Assembly: GCA_035574915.1 (NCBI GenBank)
Contig: DATLYJ010000071.1
Location: 1-48,888, forward strand
Origin: Dehalococcoidia bacterium
GTDB taxonomy: Bacteria; Chloroflexota; Dehalococcoidia; DSTF01; WHTK01
Direction of reading: 5' to 3'
Length of the DNA: 48,888 bases
The stretch's first letter is position 1, and each line of letters begins with the position of its first letter. Under the pieces are notes generated by a model. That model was not told where the DNA came from, ran no database searches, and saw only the letters and a list, made by a program, of their open reading frames with translations. A program made the position numbers and the translations under genes. Of this stretch, positions 1 through 8,420 are shown piece after piece.

Positions 1-466
1 CCTGCTGCGCACCGATAACGACCCCGCCGGCAAGCACGTCGTCATAGTCGGCCGCTCGAACATCGTCGGAAAGCCGCTCGCGGCCCTCCTCCTCCAGAAG
101 CAGCCGGGCGCGAACGCGACCGTCACCGTCTGCCATACGGCAACCCGGGACCTGGCGGCCCACACGCGCCAGGCCGACATCCTCGTCGTCGCCGCCGGCA
201 GTGTCAACGCCGTCACGGCCGCCATGGTCAAGCCCGGCGCAGTCGTCATCGACGTCGGAAACAACCGGGTGCCGGACTCCACACGTCGCAGCGGCTTTCG
301 CATGGTTGGCGACGTCGACTTCGAAGCCGTGAAGGAAGTCGCCTCCTGGATAACGCCCGTGCCCGGTGGCGTCGGCCCAATGACGGTGACGATGCTGCTC
401 GCGAACACCGTCGCCGCGGCCGAGCGTCTCGCCGAAGGACCAGCCAGCAGAGATCGGGGCGACTAG
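1..466 (+). CDS. folD: Methylenetetrahydrofolate dehydrogenase/cyclohydrolase, C-terminal part
   Basis: The gene enters from the left edge; 154 codons are visible in the frame starting at base 2, ending in TAG at 464-466. FolD interconverts 5,10-methylene-, 5,10-methenyl- and 10-formyl-tetrahydrofolate in the cytoplasm. The visible part holds the NADP-binding segment with the family motif [19 protein letters not shown] near its start, then [12 protein letters not shown], then the C-terminal [15 protein letters not shown] signature. The N-terminal catalytic part with the Lys and Tyr residues lies outside the window. The C-terminus is of normal length and no frameshift is seen. The next gene is on the same strand, 175 bases downstream, with its own promoter. 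The family call is near certain. Confidence 0.96.
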   Translation, partial: LLRTDNDPAGKHVVIVGRSNIVGKPLAALLLQKQPGANATVTVCHTATRDLAAHTRQADILVVAAGSVNAVTAAMVKPGAVVIDVGNNRVPDSTRRSGFRMVGDVDFEAVKEVASWITPVPGGVGPMTVTMLLANTVAAAERLAEGPASRDRGD

Positions 467-570
467 GTAGGCACCCCTTGCCGCGCAATCGCACGCCTGC
501 CGCGCGCGTCCCTGATATACGCCCGGGCGCTCTGCCGGTAGGGTTAACCTTTAGCACTCTCGCCCTTTGA

Positions 571-599
571 TTGCTAACAGCTTGCCCCTTGGCTACACT
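571..599 (+). promoter_or_regulatory. Sigma70-type promoter of the zinc ribbon gene
   Basis: A -35-like TTGCTA (571-576) and a -10-like TACACT (594-599) are separated by 17 bases, and GGC precedes the -10. A start site near 606 would give a leader of about 36 bases carrying the AGGAGA ribosome site at 627-632. The 467-641 gap holds nothing else that I recognise. Confidence 0.55.
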
Positions 600-641
600 A
601 GGCTCGATAATCCCACGAACTACCGCAGGAGAACCCGGGAA

Positions 642-920
642 GTGCCGACCTACGAGTACCGCTGCGCAGACTGCGACAACCGCTATGAGACGCGCGAGGG
701 CTTCGACGCGCCCTCGACCCACCCCTGCCCCCGTTGTGGCGGCCGGGCCAAGCGTGTCCTGTTCGCGCCGCCAATCGTCTTCAAAGGCAGCGGCTTCTAC
801 GTCACGGACAGCCGCAAGAACGGCGATTCCGCCACCGTAGGCGGCTATGACGGCAAGGATGGTTCCTCACCCAGCAGCAGCAGCGAACCTGCGGCAGCTT
901 CAACCAGCGCCGAGGACTAG
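642..920 (+). CDS. FmdB-family zinc ribbon protein
   Basis: A 92-residue protein with the FmdB regulatory-type zinc ribbon at its very N-terminus. It begins MPTYEYRCADCDNRYE and continues with HPCPRCGG, giving two CxxC pairs that would hold one zinc ion. The middle carries VLFAPPIVFKGSGFYVTD, typical of this family. The tail, about residues 60-92, is a low-complexity Ser/Ala/Glu stretch and is probably disordered. The GTG start at 642 was chosen over an upstream start in the same frame because the conserved MPTYEY begins here and AGGAGA lies 9 bases upstream. The family was named from methylotroph amidase regulators, but the role of these stand-alone proteins is unknown. It may form an operon with the tRNA deacylase gene 36 bases downstream. 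Confidence 0.9.
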   Translation: MPTYEYRCADCDNRYETREGFDAPSTHPCPRCGGRAKRVLFAPPIVFKGSGFYVTDSRKNGDSATVGGYDGKDGSSPSSSSEPAAASTSAED

Positions 921-956
921 TCGATCGCCCGCCCTCCCAACGCACGAGGACGACTC

Positions 957-1460
957 GTGCGTCTTCGTTCGCGCCCCTGGCGCCGGGCCGTGCGGGTAGT
1001 CCTCCAGCGCGTGACGAGCGCCGCCGTCCGCGTTGGCGGCGAGACAGTCGGCGCTATCGGCCCTGGCCTCGTCGCCTTCGTCGGCGTCGCCGAAGGTGAC
1101 GCTGCCGCCGATGCCCGACGCCTGGCAACGAAGACCGCGGAGCTGCGCATCTTTTCCGACGCGGAGGGCCGCTTCAACCTGTCCTTGCTTGAGGCCGGCG
1201 GCGAGGCCCTCGTCATTTCGCAGTTCACCCTGCACGCCGACACGCGCCGCGGCCGCCGGCCGAGCTTCGCCGCGGCCGCCCGTCCCGAGATCGCCGAGCC
1301 GCTGGTCGAGGCCTACGCCAGCGCCCTCGAGGCCTGTGGCGTACGGGTCGCCCGCGGCCGCTTCGGCGCCCACATGAGCGTCGATGTCTTCAACGACGGC
1401 CCGGTGACCATCATCCTCGACAGCGAAGACCTCGATCGGCCGCGGCGCTCGAAAGCCTGA
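957..1460 (+). CDS. dtd: D-aminoacyl-tRNA deacylase
   Basis: This cytoplasmic enzyme removes D-amino acids (and glycine from mischarged tRNA-Ala) from tRNA. It has the hallmark motifs: [16 protein letters not shown] at the N-terminus, the SQFTL catalytic motif near residue 90, RPSF and a C-terminal [11 protein letters not shown] containing the Gly-Pro cis motif. At 167 residues it is slightly longer than the usual 145-155. The extra is an Arg-rich N-terminus if translation starts at the GTG at 957, which has GAGGA 6 bases upstream. The GTG at 990 would give a standard 156-residue enzyme starting MRVVLQRV, so the start is uncertain. It follows the zinc ribbon gene by 36 bases on the same strand. 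Confidence 0.94.
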   Translation: MRLRSRPWRRAVRVVLQRVTSAAVRVGGETVGAIGPGLVAFVGVAEGDAAADARRLATKTAELRIFSDAEGRFNLSLLEAGGEALVISQFTLHADTRRGRRPSFAAAARPEIAEPLVEAYASALEACGVRVARGRFGAHMSVDVFNDGPVTIILDSEDLDRPRRSKA

Positions 1461-1569
1461 ACGCCGCCCGCCTCGAAGGCCTGGATATCACGCGGGATGG
1501 GGCTGCCGCGGATGAGGCGGCCTTCCTCGACCGGGCCCTGGCTGTCTGAGGTGGTGCGCTTGGAGTGAG

Positions 1570-2118
1570 TCAGGCGTGCGGCGGCCAGACTATGCTCGCG
1601 CCGGAGGTTGTCGCCGCCTGCACGCTGTCCGCCGTCTCCTGCACTGACTGCTGGCTGCTGTCGATTGTGACGCCGGCGAAAGGGCCAGCGGCCTCCATCT
1701 CGCGATAGACCTTCTCGACACGGCCGGGCGGCGCCCGCCACTCCTTTCGCTGGCGGTCGCGCTCGAGGCAGACCTCCAGCGACGGCATCAGCCGCACGAA
1801 GTGCACCGGTACCCCGGCAGGCTTCAGCCCCTCGAGATAGAGTTCGAGCGCGCTCGCGTCCGGCACGATGTCATCGATGATCACGCCGAAGCGCTCCTCG
1901 ATAAAGTTGCGGGCGATGGCGCAGGCGTTGCGGATGCCGAGCCGGTACTGGTGCTCCCGTTCCGGGTGGTGAGGCTTCGCGAACCCGGTCGGCGTGATGA
2001 AGCGCCGCAGCACCTCGACCTCGACGTGCGCCACGCGGTCGTAGCGCTCCCCGAGCGCCTCGGCGACCGCGGACTTGCCGGAGCCCGGCGGGCCGGTGAG
2101 GATGAGGATGTCGGCCAT
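1570..2118 (-). CDS. P-loop kinase-like ATP-binding protein
   Basis: A 182-residue protein with a Walker A motif at residues 9-16 (GPPGSGKS) directly after a hydrophobic strand (ADILILTG), as in small-molecule and nucleoside kinases of the AAA_33/zeta-toxin-like group. A Walker-B-like strand VIIDDIVP is near residue 78, and an Arg-rich lid (CLERDRQRKEWR) lies near residue 120, as in adenylate-kinase-like phosphotransferases. No specific substrate can be named. Its ATG follows GGAG 4 bases away. It lies 146 bases downstream of nadC on the same strand, so it could be the last gene of a nadB-nadC transcript if the palindrome between them does not stop polymerase. A second kinase of similar size lies at 23553-24095. 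Confidence 0.75.
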   Translation of the reverse strand: MADILILTGPPGSGKSAVAEALGERYDRVAHVEVEVLRRFITPTGFAKPHHPEREHQYRLGIRNACAIARNFIEERFGVIIDDIVPDASALELYLEGLKPAGVPVHFVRLMPSLEVCLERDRQRKEWRAPPGRVEKVYREMEAAGPFAGVTIDSSQQSVQETADSVQAATTSGASIVWPPHA

Positions 2119-2213
2119 ACGGCTCCATCATGAGCGGCCCCGTCCGCGGCGTCGAGGGCCATCCGGAACCGGCCGGGCAACGGATGCGGCAAGCGCGGGC
2201 AGCCTGCAGGTCT

Positions 2214-2231
2214 CGCCAACAGGTGTTGGCG
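2214..2231. repeat. 18-bp palindrome between nadC and the kinase gene
   Basis: CGCCAACA and TGTTGGCG form a perfect 8-bp inverted repeat separated by GG. It lies 34 bases past the nadC stop. It could be a weak rho-independent hairpin, but no T-run follows on either strand. It could equally be an operator or processing site. Confidence 0.4.
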
Positions 2232-2264
2232 AAGCCACGCGGGCGCCTCGACCCTGAGGGCTGG

Positions 2265-3149
2265 TCAGAGCTCGGCGGTCATCACCTCGAGGCTGATGTC
2301 CAGCGCTCGCGCCGAGTGAGTAAGGGAGCCTGAGGAGACGAAGTCGACACCCGTCTCCGCGATCTCGCGGATGTTCTCCAGCGTCACGCCGCCCGAGGCC
2401 TCGAAGAGGCAGCGCCCGCGCGCCATCTCCACTATCTGCGCCATCAAGGGCGGCGGCATGTTGTCCAGGAGCACGATGTCCGCTCCGCCCTCGATCGCCT
2501 GCTGAGCCTCCTCCAGGGTCGTGACCTCGATCTCCACCCGCAGCGTATGAGGCGAGAGGTCCCGCGCCCGCTTGATCACATCGGGGATGCTCAGCCCGCG
2601 CGAGCGGCCCGCGGCGATATGGTTGTCTTTGATCAGGACCCCGTCCGCGAGGTTGAAGCGGTGGTTGAAGCCGCCGCCCATGCGTACGGCGTAACGCTCC
2701 AGCACGCGCAAGCCGGGCGTCGTCTTGCGCGTGTCGAGCACGCGCACCGGAAGTCCCGCCACCGCCTGTACGAAAGCCCGCGTGGTAGTGGCGATGCCGG
2801 AGAGGCGCTGCAAGAAGTTCAGCGCCACGCGCTCGGCCGACAGGATGGCCCCCAGAGGCCCCACCACGGACGCGAACTCCGTCCCGGCGTGCACCCAGTC
2901 TCCGTCCACCACGCGCGTCCGCAGCTCGATCTCAGGGTCGACTGCCGTAAAGGCTGTCGTCGCGACGGTCAGGCCGCAGATAACGCCGCTCTCCTTGGCC
3001 AGGAAGTTGCCCCGCCCCTGCTGGTCAGGCGGCACGATCGCGCTGGTAGTGACGTCGCGGAAAGCCCCGTCCTCGACCAGGGCCGCCCGGACGAGGTCGT
3101 ACACCTGGCCGGGGTCGGGGAATGGTATCTCGTCCAACCTGTCACGCAT
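2265..3149 (-). CDS. nadC: Nicotinate-nucleotide pyrophosphorylase (carboxylating)
   Basis: Quinolinate phosphoribosyltransferase converts quinolinate and PRPP to nicotinate mononucleotide, CO2 and pyrophosphate in de novo NAD synthesis. The 294-residue protein has the family signature [10 protein letters not shown] followed by an [16 protein letters not shown] segment and LIKDNHI, the phosphoribosyl-binding core. Further on are [18 protein letters not shown] and EASGGV, the barrel residues that contact quinolinate and PRPP. The length is typical. Its ATG (3147-3149) lies inside the end of nadB, an 8-base overlap that points to translational coupling. No nadA (quinolinate synthase) is present in the window. 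Confidence 0.97.
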   Translation of the reverse strand: MRDRLDEIPFPDPGQVYDLVRAALVEDGAFRDVTTSAIVPPDQQGRGNFLAKESGVICGLTVATTAFTAVDPEIELRTRVVDGDWVHAGTEFASVVGPLGAILSAERVALNFLQRLSGIATTTRAFVQAVAGLPVRVLDTRKTTPGLRVLERYAVRMGGGFNHRFNLADGVLIKDNHIAAGRSRGLSIPDVIKRARDLSPHTLRVEIEVTTLEEAQQAIEGGADIVLLDNMPPPLMAQIVEMARGRCLFEASGGVTLENIREIAETGVDFVSSGSLTHSARALDISLEVMTAEL

Positions 3150-4752
3150 CGCGACGGAAGATTATGTGGCGCCTCCAGGCGTCGTCCGGGTGGGGAAAGT
3201 CGACGCGATAGTGCGCGCCCCGGCTCTCCTGGCGGATGAGCGCGCCCTCAGTGACCAGCCGTCCCGCCGTGAGGAGGTTGCGCAGCTCGTGTGAAGGGCG
3301 GTCCGATGGTGGCGGCGCAGAGCGCTCCCACATTGCCAGGGTCAGGGCGGCTTCCGCGAGGCCTTCGCCGCTTCGTACGATCCCCACCTTGTCCCACATG
3401 AGCGCCTGCAGCGCCGCAAGGCTAAGCGGTGTCTCGGCGAAGGGCAAAGCGCGCGCCGGCGCGCCGATACGCGGCAGCGCCTCGCCTCCCGGGCGGTAGA
3501 TGCCGGCCTTCAGGTCCTCCGTGGAGGCGTCCGGCAGCGGCCGGGCGTCAGCGGCAGGAGGCGTTGGTGTGGCGGTCCCGCTGAGCGTGCGCTCGACCAC
3601 GCGCTTCGCGAAGACCACCGTCTCCAGGAGCGAGTTGCTGGCCAGCCGGTTCGCGCCGTGCACGCCCGTGCAGGCCACCTCGCCGCAGGCATAGAGGTTG
3701 CCCACGTTCGTCTCGCCCCAGGAATTGGTCCTCACTCCACCCATCATGTAGTGGGCCGCCGGCGAGACAGGGATCGGCTCGCGTGTTATGTCGAGGCCGT
3801 ACTGCGCGCAATAGCGGCGGATCTGGGGAAACCGCGCCGCCGTGCGCTCGGCGGGCAGGTGTGTGATGTCCAGGTACACCCGGTCCGTGCCCGTCTTCGC
3901 CATCTCGCTGACGATGGCCCGCGCCACGATGTCCCTTGGCGCGAGCTCGGCACGTTCGTCGTAGTCGGGCATGAAACGCCGGCCTTCGCTGTTGATCAGG
4001 CGGCCACCCTCGCCGCGCACTGCCTCCGAGATCAGGAAGACGGGTACGCCGGGCAGCCGCAGGGCGGTAGGGTGGAACTGGATGAACTCCATGTCCATGA
4101 CCTCGGCGCCGGCGCGGTAGGCGAGCGCCACGCCGTCGGCGGTCGCGACGGGCGGGTTGGTACTGACTTTGTACAGCTGCCCGCAGCCACCGGTCGCGAG
4201 CACCACATGGCGCGCCTCGAACTCCTCCGTGGTGTTCGCGCGCGTGTCCAGGGCCACGATGCCCCGGGCGGCGCCATCTCGTATCACGACCTCGAGGGCA
4301 AGGCTGTGCTCGAGAATAGTCACGCGCGAATGGCGCGCGACCTCGCTCAGCGTCAGCTCGATGTGCGCCCCGGTCGAGTCGCCCCCGGCGTGGAGGATGC
4401 GCGGGCGGCTGTGCGCACCTTCACGCCCCAGCGCGACCTCGCCATCGACGGTGTCGAAGGGGACGCCGAACTGCACCAGGTCGGCGATGCGGTCCGCAGC
4501 CTCCGAGGTCAGGATGCGCGCCGCCTCCTCATCCACCAGCCCCGCGCCGGCCTCGATCGTGTCCTCGAAGTGCAACTCGGCGCTGTCGTCAGGACCGACC
4601 GCCGCGGCGATGCCGCCCTGCGCGTACTTGGTGTTGCACTCGTCGATGCTGCCCTTCGTCAGCACCAACACGCTGCCGTGGTCGCGGGCCATGAGGGCGG
4701 CGTAGAGCCCGGCGATGCCAGAGCCTACGATCACGTAGTCGAAGAAGCGCAT
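3142..4752 (-). CDS. nadB: L-aspartate oxidase
   Basis: A flavoenzyme that oxidises L-aspartate to iminoaspartate, the first step of de novo NAD synthesis. The 536-residue protein starts with the FAD Rossmann motif VIVGSGIAGLYAAL. It has TKGSIDECNTKYAQGGIAAA, the HPTAL substrate-loop region and the C-terminal FAD motif GEVACTGVHGANRLASNSLL, all diagnostic for the fumarate reductase/aspartate oxidase family. The ending (DFPHPDD..WRRHI) is typical for NadB. It is the first gene of a nadB-nadC operon with an 8-base overlap. The ATG at 4752 lies 45 bases from an operator-like palindrome that covers the probable -10 box, so repression when NAD is plentiful is likely (inference). Confidence 0.97.
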   Translation of the reverse strand: MRFFDYVIVGSGIAGLYAALMARDHGSVLVLTKGSIDECNTKYAQGGIAAAVGPDDSAELHFEDTIEAGAGLVDEEAARILTSEAADRIADLVQFGVPFDTVDGEVALGREGAHSRPRILHAGGDSTGAHIELTLSEVARHSRVTILEHSLALEVVIRDGAARGIVALDTRANTTEEFEARHVVLATGGCGQLYKVSTNPPVATADGVALAYRAGAEVMDMEFIQFHPTALRLPGVPVFLISEAVRGEGGRLINSEGRRFMPDYDERAELAPRDIVARAIVSEMAKTGTDRVYLDITHLPAERTAARFPQIRRYCAQYGLDITREPIPVSPAAHYMMGGVRTNSWGETNVGNLYACGEVACTGVHGANRLASNSLLETVVFAKRVVERTLSGTATPTPPAADARPLPDASTEDLKAGIYRPGGEALPRIGAPARALPFAETPLSLAALQALMWDKVGIVRSGEGLAEAALTLAMWERSAPPPSDRPSHELRNLLTAGRLVTEGALIRQESRGAHYRVDFPHPDDAWRRHIIFRRDA

Positions 4753-4765
4753 CAGACCTCGATCC

Positions 4766-4781
4766 GGCCCGCCAGCGGGCC
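4766..4781. repeat. GC-rich hairpin in the nadB leader
   Basis: GGCCCGC and GCGGGCC form a perfect 7-bp stem with a 2-base loop, between the nadB ATG and its predicted start site. It also lies downstream of the first fabF on the same strand. It could act as a weak terminator for fabF or as a leader hairpin. No T-run is present. Confidence 0.35.
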
Positions 4782-4797
4782 CGAAGCGCGAACAGTA

Positions 4798-4831
4798 AGT
4801 GTCATTATGACACTAAGTCGGCTGCTGTCTA
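4798..4831 (-). promoter_or_regulatory. nadBC promoter with an overlapping palindromic operator
   Basis: On the minus strand a -35-like TAGACA (4826-4831) and a -10-like CATAAT (4804-4809) are 16 bases apart. AGTGTCAT, one base, then ATGACACT (4798-4814) form a perfect 8-bp inverted repeat centred on the -10. A protein bound there would block polymerase, so this is a candidate operator for an NAD-biosynthesis repressor. The repressor gene is not in the window, and I cannot say whether it is of NrtR, NiaR or another family. Confidence 0.65.
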
Positions 4832-4854
4832 GTCCGGGAGCCCTCGCGCGCCGT

Positions 4855-6093
4855 TCAGGCGTAGCGGCGGAAGGCCAGGCAGGAGTTCTGGCCCCCCAGG
4901 CCGAACGAGTTCGAGAGCGCGGCTCGCACCGTAGCCTTGCGCGCCTTGTTCGGCACGTAGTCGAGGTCACAGTCAGGGTCCGGGAACTCCTGGTTGATCG
5001 TCGGCGGGATCACCTGGTCGCGCAGGGTGAGGACGCAGACGGCCGCCTCGAGGGCGCCGGCGGCGGCGGCCAGGTGGCCGGTCATCGACTTCGTGGAGCT
5101 CATGGCGATGCCGTAGGCCTGCTCGCCGAACACTTTCTTCACGGCCGCCGTCTCCGTCTTGTCGTTGAGCTGGGTCGATGTGCCGTGGGCGTTGATGTAG
5201 TCGATCTCTTCCGCGTCCAGCCGCGAGTCCCTCAGCGCGCGCTCCATCGCCAGCGCCTGGCCGTCGACGTCCGGCGCGGCGTCATCGGTTGCGTCGAAGG
5301 ACCAGGCCGCGCCGGCAAGCTCGCAGATGATCGGCGCGCCCCTGGCCCGCGCGAACTCCTCGGTCTCGAGCACCAACACGGCGCTGCCCTCGCCCAGCAC
5401 GAAGCCGCTGCGCTTGGCGTCGAAGGGCCGCGAGCCCCGCTGGGGCTCGTCGTTCCACGTCTTGCTCAGCGCGCCGAGGTTCCCGAGGGCCGCGATAGCC
5501 ACGGGCGTGATGATCGCCTCGGAGCCTCCGGCGAGCATGCACTGCGCGTATCCGAGGCGCAGCATGTTCAGGGCCTGGCCGATGGCGTCGCCACCGGAAG
5601 CGCAGGCGCTGTTCACACTCGAGTTCGGCCCGCGGACCTCGAGCAGCCGGCCGACGCGCGCGGAGGCGCTGTACTGCCCGACCCGAGGCACCGTGAGCGG
5701 GTCGACCCTCTGGGGCCCGCGCTCCTCGATGACCCTGTCCTGCTCACCGATCGTGAACAGAGTGCCGCTGCTGGCGAGGACTACGCCTATGGCGTCGCGG
5801 TTCGAGTCGTCGATCCTTAACCCTGCCGCGGCGAGCGCCTCGTTCGCGGCGGTCACGGCCAGCTGCGTGTGGCGGCCGGAGCGGCGCGCCGTGCGGCGGT
5901 CCATGTAGTTGTCGGGGTCGAAGCCCTTCACTTCCGCGGCGATCTGGACGTCGAAGCCGGTGGGGTCGAAGTGCGTGATGCGCGTTAGGCCCGACTGCCC
6001 AGCGAGCATCGCTGCCCATGTCGACCCGGTATCCAGGCCGAGAGGGGAGACGATGCCAACGCCCGTCACTACGACCCGCGGGAAGTCCGGCAT
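4855..6093 (-). CDS. fabF: Beta-ketoacyl-ACP synthase II, first paralogue
   Basis: A condensing enzyme that extends acyl-ACP with malonyl-ACP in type II fatty acid synthesis. The 412-residue protein has the thiolase fold motifs in order: VVVTGVGIVSPLG at the start, the nucleophile Cys164 in NSACASGGDAIG, the first His in INAHGTSTQLND and the second His in STKSMTGHLAAAAG. The end NSFGLGGQNSCLAFRRY is typical. The Cys-His-His triad is intact, so it should be active. Its ATG overlaps the stop codon of the upstream hydrolase (ATGA), indicating coupling. A second KAS II lies at 12971-14221. One of the two may be dedicated to a special lipid rather than bulk synthesis (inference). Confidence 0.95.
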   Translation of the reverse strand: MPDFPRVVVTGVGIVSPLGLDTGSTWAAMLAGQSGLTRITHFDPTGFDVQIAAEVKGFDPDNYMDRRTARRSGRHTQLAVTAANEALAAAGLRIDDSNRDAIGVVLASSGTLFTIGEQDRVIEERGPQRVDPLTVPRVGQYSASARVGRLLEVRGPNSSVNSACASGGDAIGQALNMLRLGYAQCMLAGGSEAIITPVAIAALGNLGALSKTWNDEPQRGSRPFDAKRSGFVLGEGSAVLVLETEEFARARGAPIICELAGAAWSFDATDDAAPDVDGQALAMERALRDSRLDAEEIDYINAHGTSTQLNDKTETAAVKKVFGEQAYGIAMSSTKSMTGHLAAAAGALEAAVCVLTLRDQVIPPTINQEFPDPDCDLDYVPNKARKATVRAALSNSFGLGGQNSCLAFRRYA

Positions 6094-6941
6094 CAGTTCG
6101 CGTCCTTTCCAAAGAACTCCAGCGCCTCGGCTACCACGACTTCAGGCTTCTCCATCGGTATGAAGTGCGTCGTCCCGGGAATTGTACGGGCTTCACCGCC
6201 GGGTACCAGCGTACCAGTCCGCCCACCGAGCCCGACGCCTCCGGCGTGGCCGTGCTCGCCCCAGAGGACACGCACCGGTATCCGCACCGCGTCGAAGCGG
6301 GCCGACACATCGGACTCCGCCACCGCCTCGTAGAAGCGCGCCTCGAGCTCCGGCGGGCACTTCAGCACGACACCGCCCTCGGCGGGACGGGTGCCCTGTT
6401 CGCAGTACAGGCGCAGGCTCTCCTCCGTCCAGCTGTCGAAGGGAGGCCTGTCGCGGAAGGACTCGAACATCTCCTGAGGGCTGGCAAACGACGCGCGCCG
6501 CCTGCGCGTCCGGTCGGCCATGGCGTTCGGCCCCGGCATGCCGGCCGGAGCCGCGTGGCCCCCGCGCCCGGTCGGCGTCACGGGCTCGACCATTAGCAGA
6601 CGGCGGATCCGTCCCGGATGCAGGGCGGCATGGTAGGCGAGCGTAGTGGCGCCGGCGGAGTGGCCGATGGCGTAGACACCGTCCAGGCCGAGCGCTGCGA
6701 ACACCGCCTCCATGTCCGCGGCCAGGTTGTCGAAAGCAAAGCCTTCGACCTTGTCGCTGTCGCCGTGCCCGCGTTGGTCCGGCGCGTAGACGTGGAACCG
6801 GCGCGAAAGCTCGCGCGCGTGGGGCTGCCACATCCAGTGCCCGAAGCCCGTGGAGTGCAGCATGAGGAGCGGCGGTCCATCGCCGCCAAGGTCCCGTACG
6901 AAAAGCCGCACGCCGTCGCGTTCGACCCAGGTGTCACCCAT
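6093..6941 (-). CDS. Alpha/beta hydrolase
   Basis: A 282-residue alpha/beta-fold hydrolase. It shows the oxyanion segment LLMLHSTGFGHWMW, the strand YAPDQRGHGDSD, the nucleophile elbow GHSAG and a late HFIPMEKPE containing the catalytic His. A lid region (about residues 120-190) separates the core halves. The substrate cannot be read from sequence; esters or thioesters are possible given its coupling to fabF, whose ATG overlaps this stop codon by ATGA. I chose the ATG at 6941 because TACGTT lies 7 bases before it, matching the leaderless pattern seen elsewhere here. A TTG at 6977 would add 12 residues. No clear Shine-Dalgarno site precedes either start. Confidence 0.88.
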   Translation of the reverse strand: MGDTWVERDGVRLFVRDLGGDGPPLLMLHSTGFGHWMWQPHARELSRRFHVYAPDQRGHGDSDKVEGFAFDNLAADMEAVFAALGLDGVYAIGHSAGATTLAYHAALHPGRIRRLLMVEPVTPTGRGGHAAPAGMPGPNAMADRTRRRRASFASPQEMFESFRDRPPFDSWTEESLRLYCEQGTRPAEGGVVLKCPPELEARFYEAVAESDVSARFDAVRIPVRVLWGEHGHAGGVGLGGRTGTLVPGGEARTIPGTTHFIPMEKPEVVVAEALEFFGKDAN

Positions 6942-7131
6942 TTGGTCGAACGTAACGGAAGGGATGGGGTGGGTCAAACTTCATCACCGGCACCCTTCCC
7001 GCTGCCATCGCCAAGCGCACCGCGGACCATCCGGAGTGTCGAGGCTGGCGCGTCTTGCGTGCGCGGCCTTGCTTGCCCCGGAGGCGGCGGCGAATAATCT
7101 GGCCCAAGCGCGCCAACGAGGGAGGCAGGCT

Positions 7132-8337
7132 ATGGGGTTCCCGCTCGAGGGTATCCGCGTCCTCGACATGACGATCTGGCAGCAAGGCACCTACGCGACT
7201 GCGATGCTCGCAGACCTGGGCGCCGATGTAATCAAGATCGAGGGGCCGGACGCTCCTGACCCCGGCCGCGGCCTGACGGCTGACGGGCGGACGCCCCTTG
7301 GCGCCTACTTCCATGCCCATAACCGCAGTAAGCGCGCCATCTGCATCGACCTGCGGAAGCCGGAGGCTCAAAAGGTGCTGCACCGCCTGGTCGAGACGGC
7401 GGACATCTTTGTCAGCAACATGCGGCGGCGCGCCCTGCGCAAGCTCGGCGCCGACTACGAGACGCTCGCGAGGGTGAACCCGCGCCTCATCTACGGCCGC
7501 GCCTCCGGTTACGGCCCCAGGGGGCCAGACGCCGACCTCGGCTCCATGGACATCATGGCCCAGGCCCGCGGCGGCATCATGAGCGTCACCGGCGACCCTG
7601 ACGGCTGGCCAAAGCCGATCGGCGTGCCGGCAGCGGACCACGTGGGCGCCATGAGCATGGCCTTCGGGCTAATGGTCGCGCTCTACCACCGCCAGGTCAC
7701 GGGTGAAGGCCAGGAAGTCGATGCCTCGCTGCTCGGCGGGCAACTCTGCATCCAGTCCTTCAACATCACCGCCAGTCTGTTCAACGAAAACCGCGTCCCG
7801 CCTCGCCGCCCGCGCGCTGGCAACAGCCCCACATGGCAGGTCTACAAGGGCAGCGACGGCAAGTACTTCGTCATCGGCATGAACGGCCAGCGCTGGTGGC
7901 CAGGCATCTGCGCCGCGCTCGACAAGCCAGAGTGGCTCACTGACGAACGCTTCGCCACCGTCGCTGCCCGGGCTCAGAACGCCGAAGCGCTCATCGCCGA
8001 GTTCGACGCTATCTTCGCGACGAAGACCGCTGACGAGTGGGTGGCCCTCTTTTCGAGGGCAGACCTGATGGCCGCGCGCGTGAACGACTACGCGGAGGTC
8101 GCCCGAGACCCCCAGAACCTGGAGAACGGCTACATCACGACGGTGGAGCGGGAGGACGGGCCTCCCGTGCAAATGGTGGGCCTGCCCGTGATCTTCAGCA
8201 AGACGCCCGGGCGCATCCGCAGCCTGGCGCCCGAACTGGGGCAGCACACCGAGGAGGTGCTGCTCGAGGCCGGATATACCTGGGACGAGATCGCGAGTCT
8301 GCGCGAGATCGGGGCCATCGGCCTGCCACCGACCTGA
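7132..8337 (+). CDS. CaiB/BaiF-type (family III) CoA-transferase
   Basis: A 401-residue family III CoA-transferase, which moves CoA between carboxylic acids through an aspartyl-CoA thioester. The N-terminus PLEGIRVLDMT, then MLADLGADVIKIEGP and NRSKRAICIDL, is diagnostic. The catalytic Asp is Asp169 in the PAADHVGAM motif, followed by the GEGQEVDASLL segment. The C-terminus has LGQHTEEVLLEAGYTWDEI as in full-length members. The ATG at 7132 has GGGAGG 6-11 bases upstream; the open frame upstream of it is not conserved. It stands alone between a divergent hydrolase and a downstream MFS gene. The acyl substrate is unknown; this family serves carnitine, formyl/oxalyl, bile acid, mesaconyl and succinyl pathways. 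Confidence 0.93.
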   Translation: MGFPLEGIRVLDMTIWQQGTYATAMLADLGADVIKIEGPDAPDPGRGLTADGRTPLGAYFHAHNRSKRAICIDLRKPEAQKVLHRLVETADIFVSNMRRRALRKLGADYETLARVNPRLIYGRASGYGPRGPDADLGSMDIMAQARGGIMSVTGDPDGWPKPIGVPAADHVGAMSMAFGLMVALYHRQVTGEGQEVDASLLGGQLCIQSFNITASLFNENRVPPRRPRAGNSPTWQVYKGSDGKYFVIGMNGQRWWPGICAALDKPEWLTDERFATVAARAQNAEALIAEFDAIFATKTADEWVALFSRADLMAARVNDYAEVARDPQNLENGYITTVEREDGPPVQMVGLPVIFSKTPGRIRSLAPELGQHTEEVLLEAGYTWDEIASLREIGAIGLPPT

Positions 8338-8391
8338 GCGTCCGCGCCGCGGTGCGCCGCCGCCGCACCGGCAGTCTGGCGGGCGCCATGT

Positions 8392-8420
8392 TTGACCGTG
8401 TTCCGGTAGCGCCATAGCAT
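8392..8420 (+). promoter_or_regulatory. Consensus-like promoter giving a leaderless MFS mRNA
   Basis: TTGACC (8392-8397), 17 bases, then TAGCAT (8415-8420). Only six bases separate the -10 from the ATG at 8427, so transcription should start at or next to the start codon. This is the clearest leaderless promoter in the window. Confidence 0.65.

Noticed and set aside
4798-4814. Assigning the nad palindrome to NrtR, NiaR or NadR
   Set aside because: I cannot recall a consensus for this phylum well enough and no regulator gene is in the window.
3658-5820. A 720-codon open frame on the plus strand opposite nadB and fabF
   Set aside because: It is antisense to two clearly conserved genes and its translation is low-complexity and His/Arg-rich with no motif. 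High-GC third-position bias produces such shadows.
7132-8337. The CoA-transferase beside the hydrolase as an operon
   Set aside because: The genes are divergent, with about 190 bases between their starts and separate ribosome sites.
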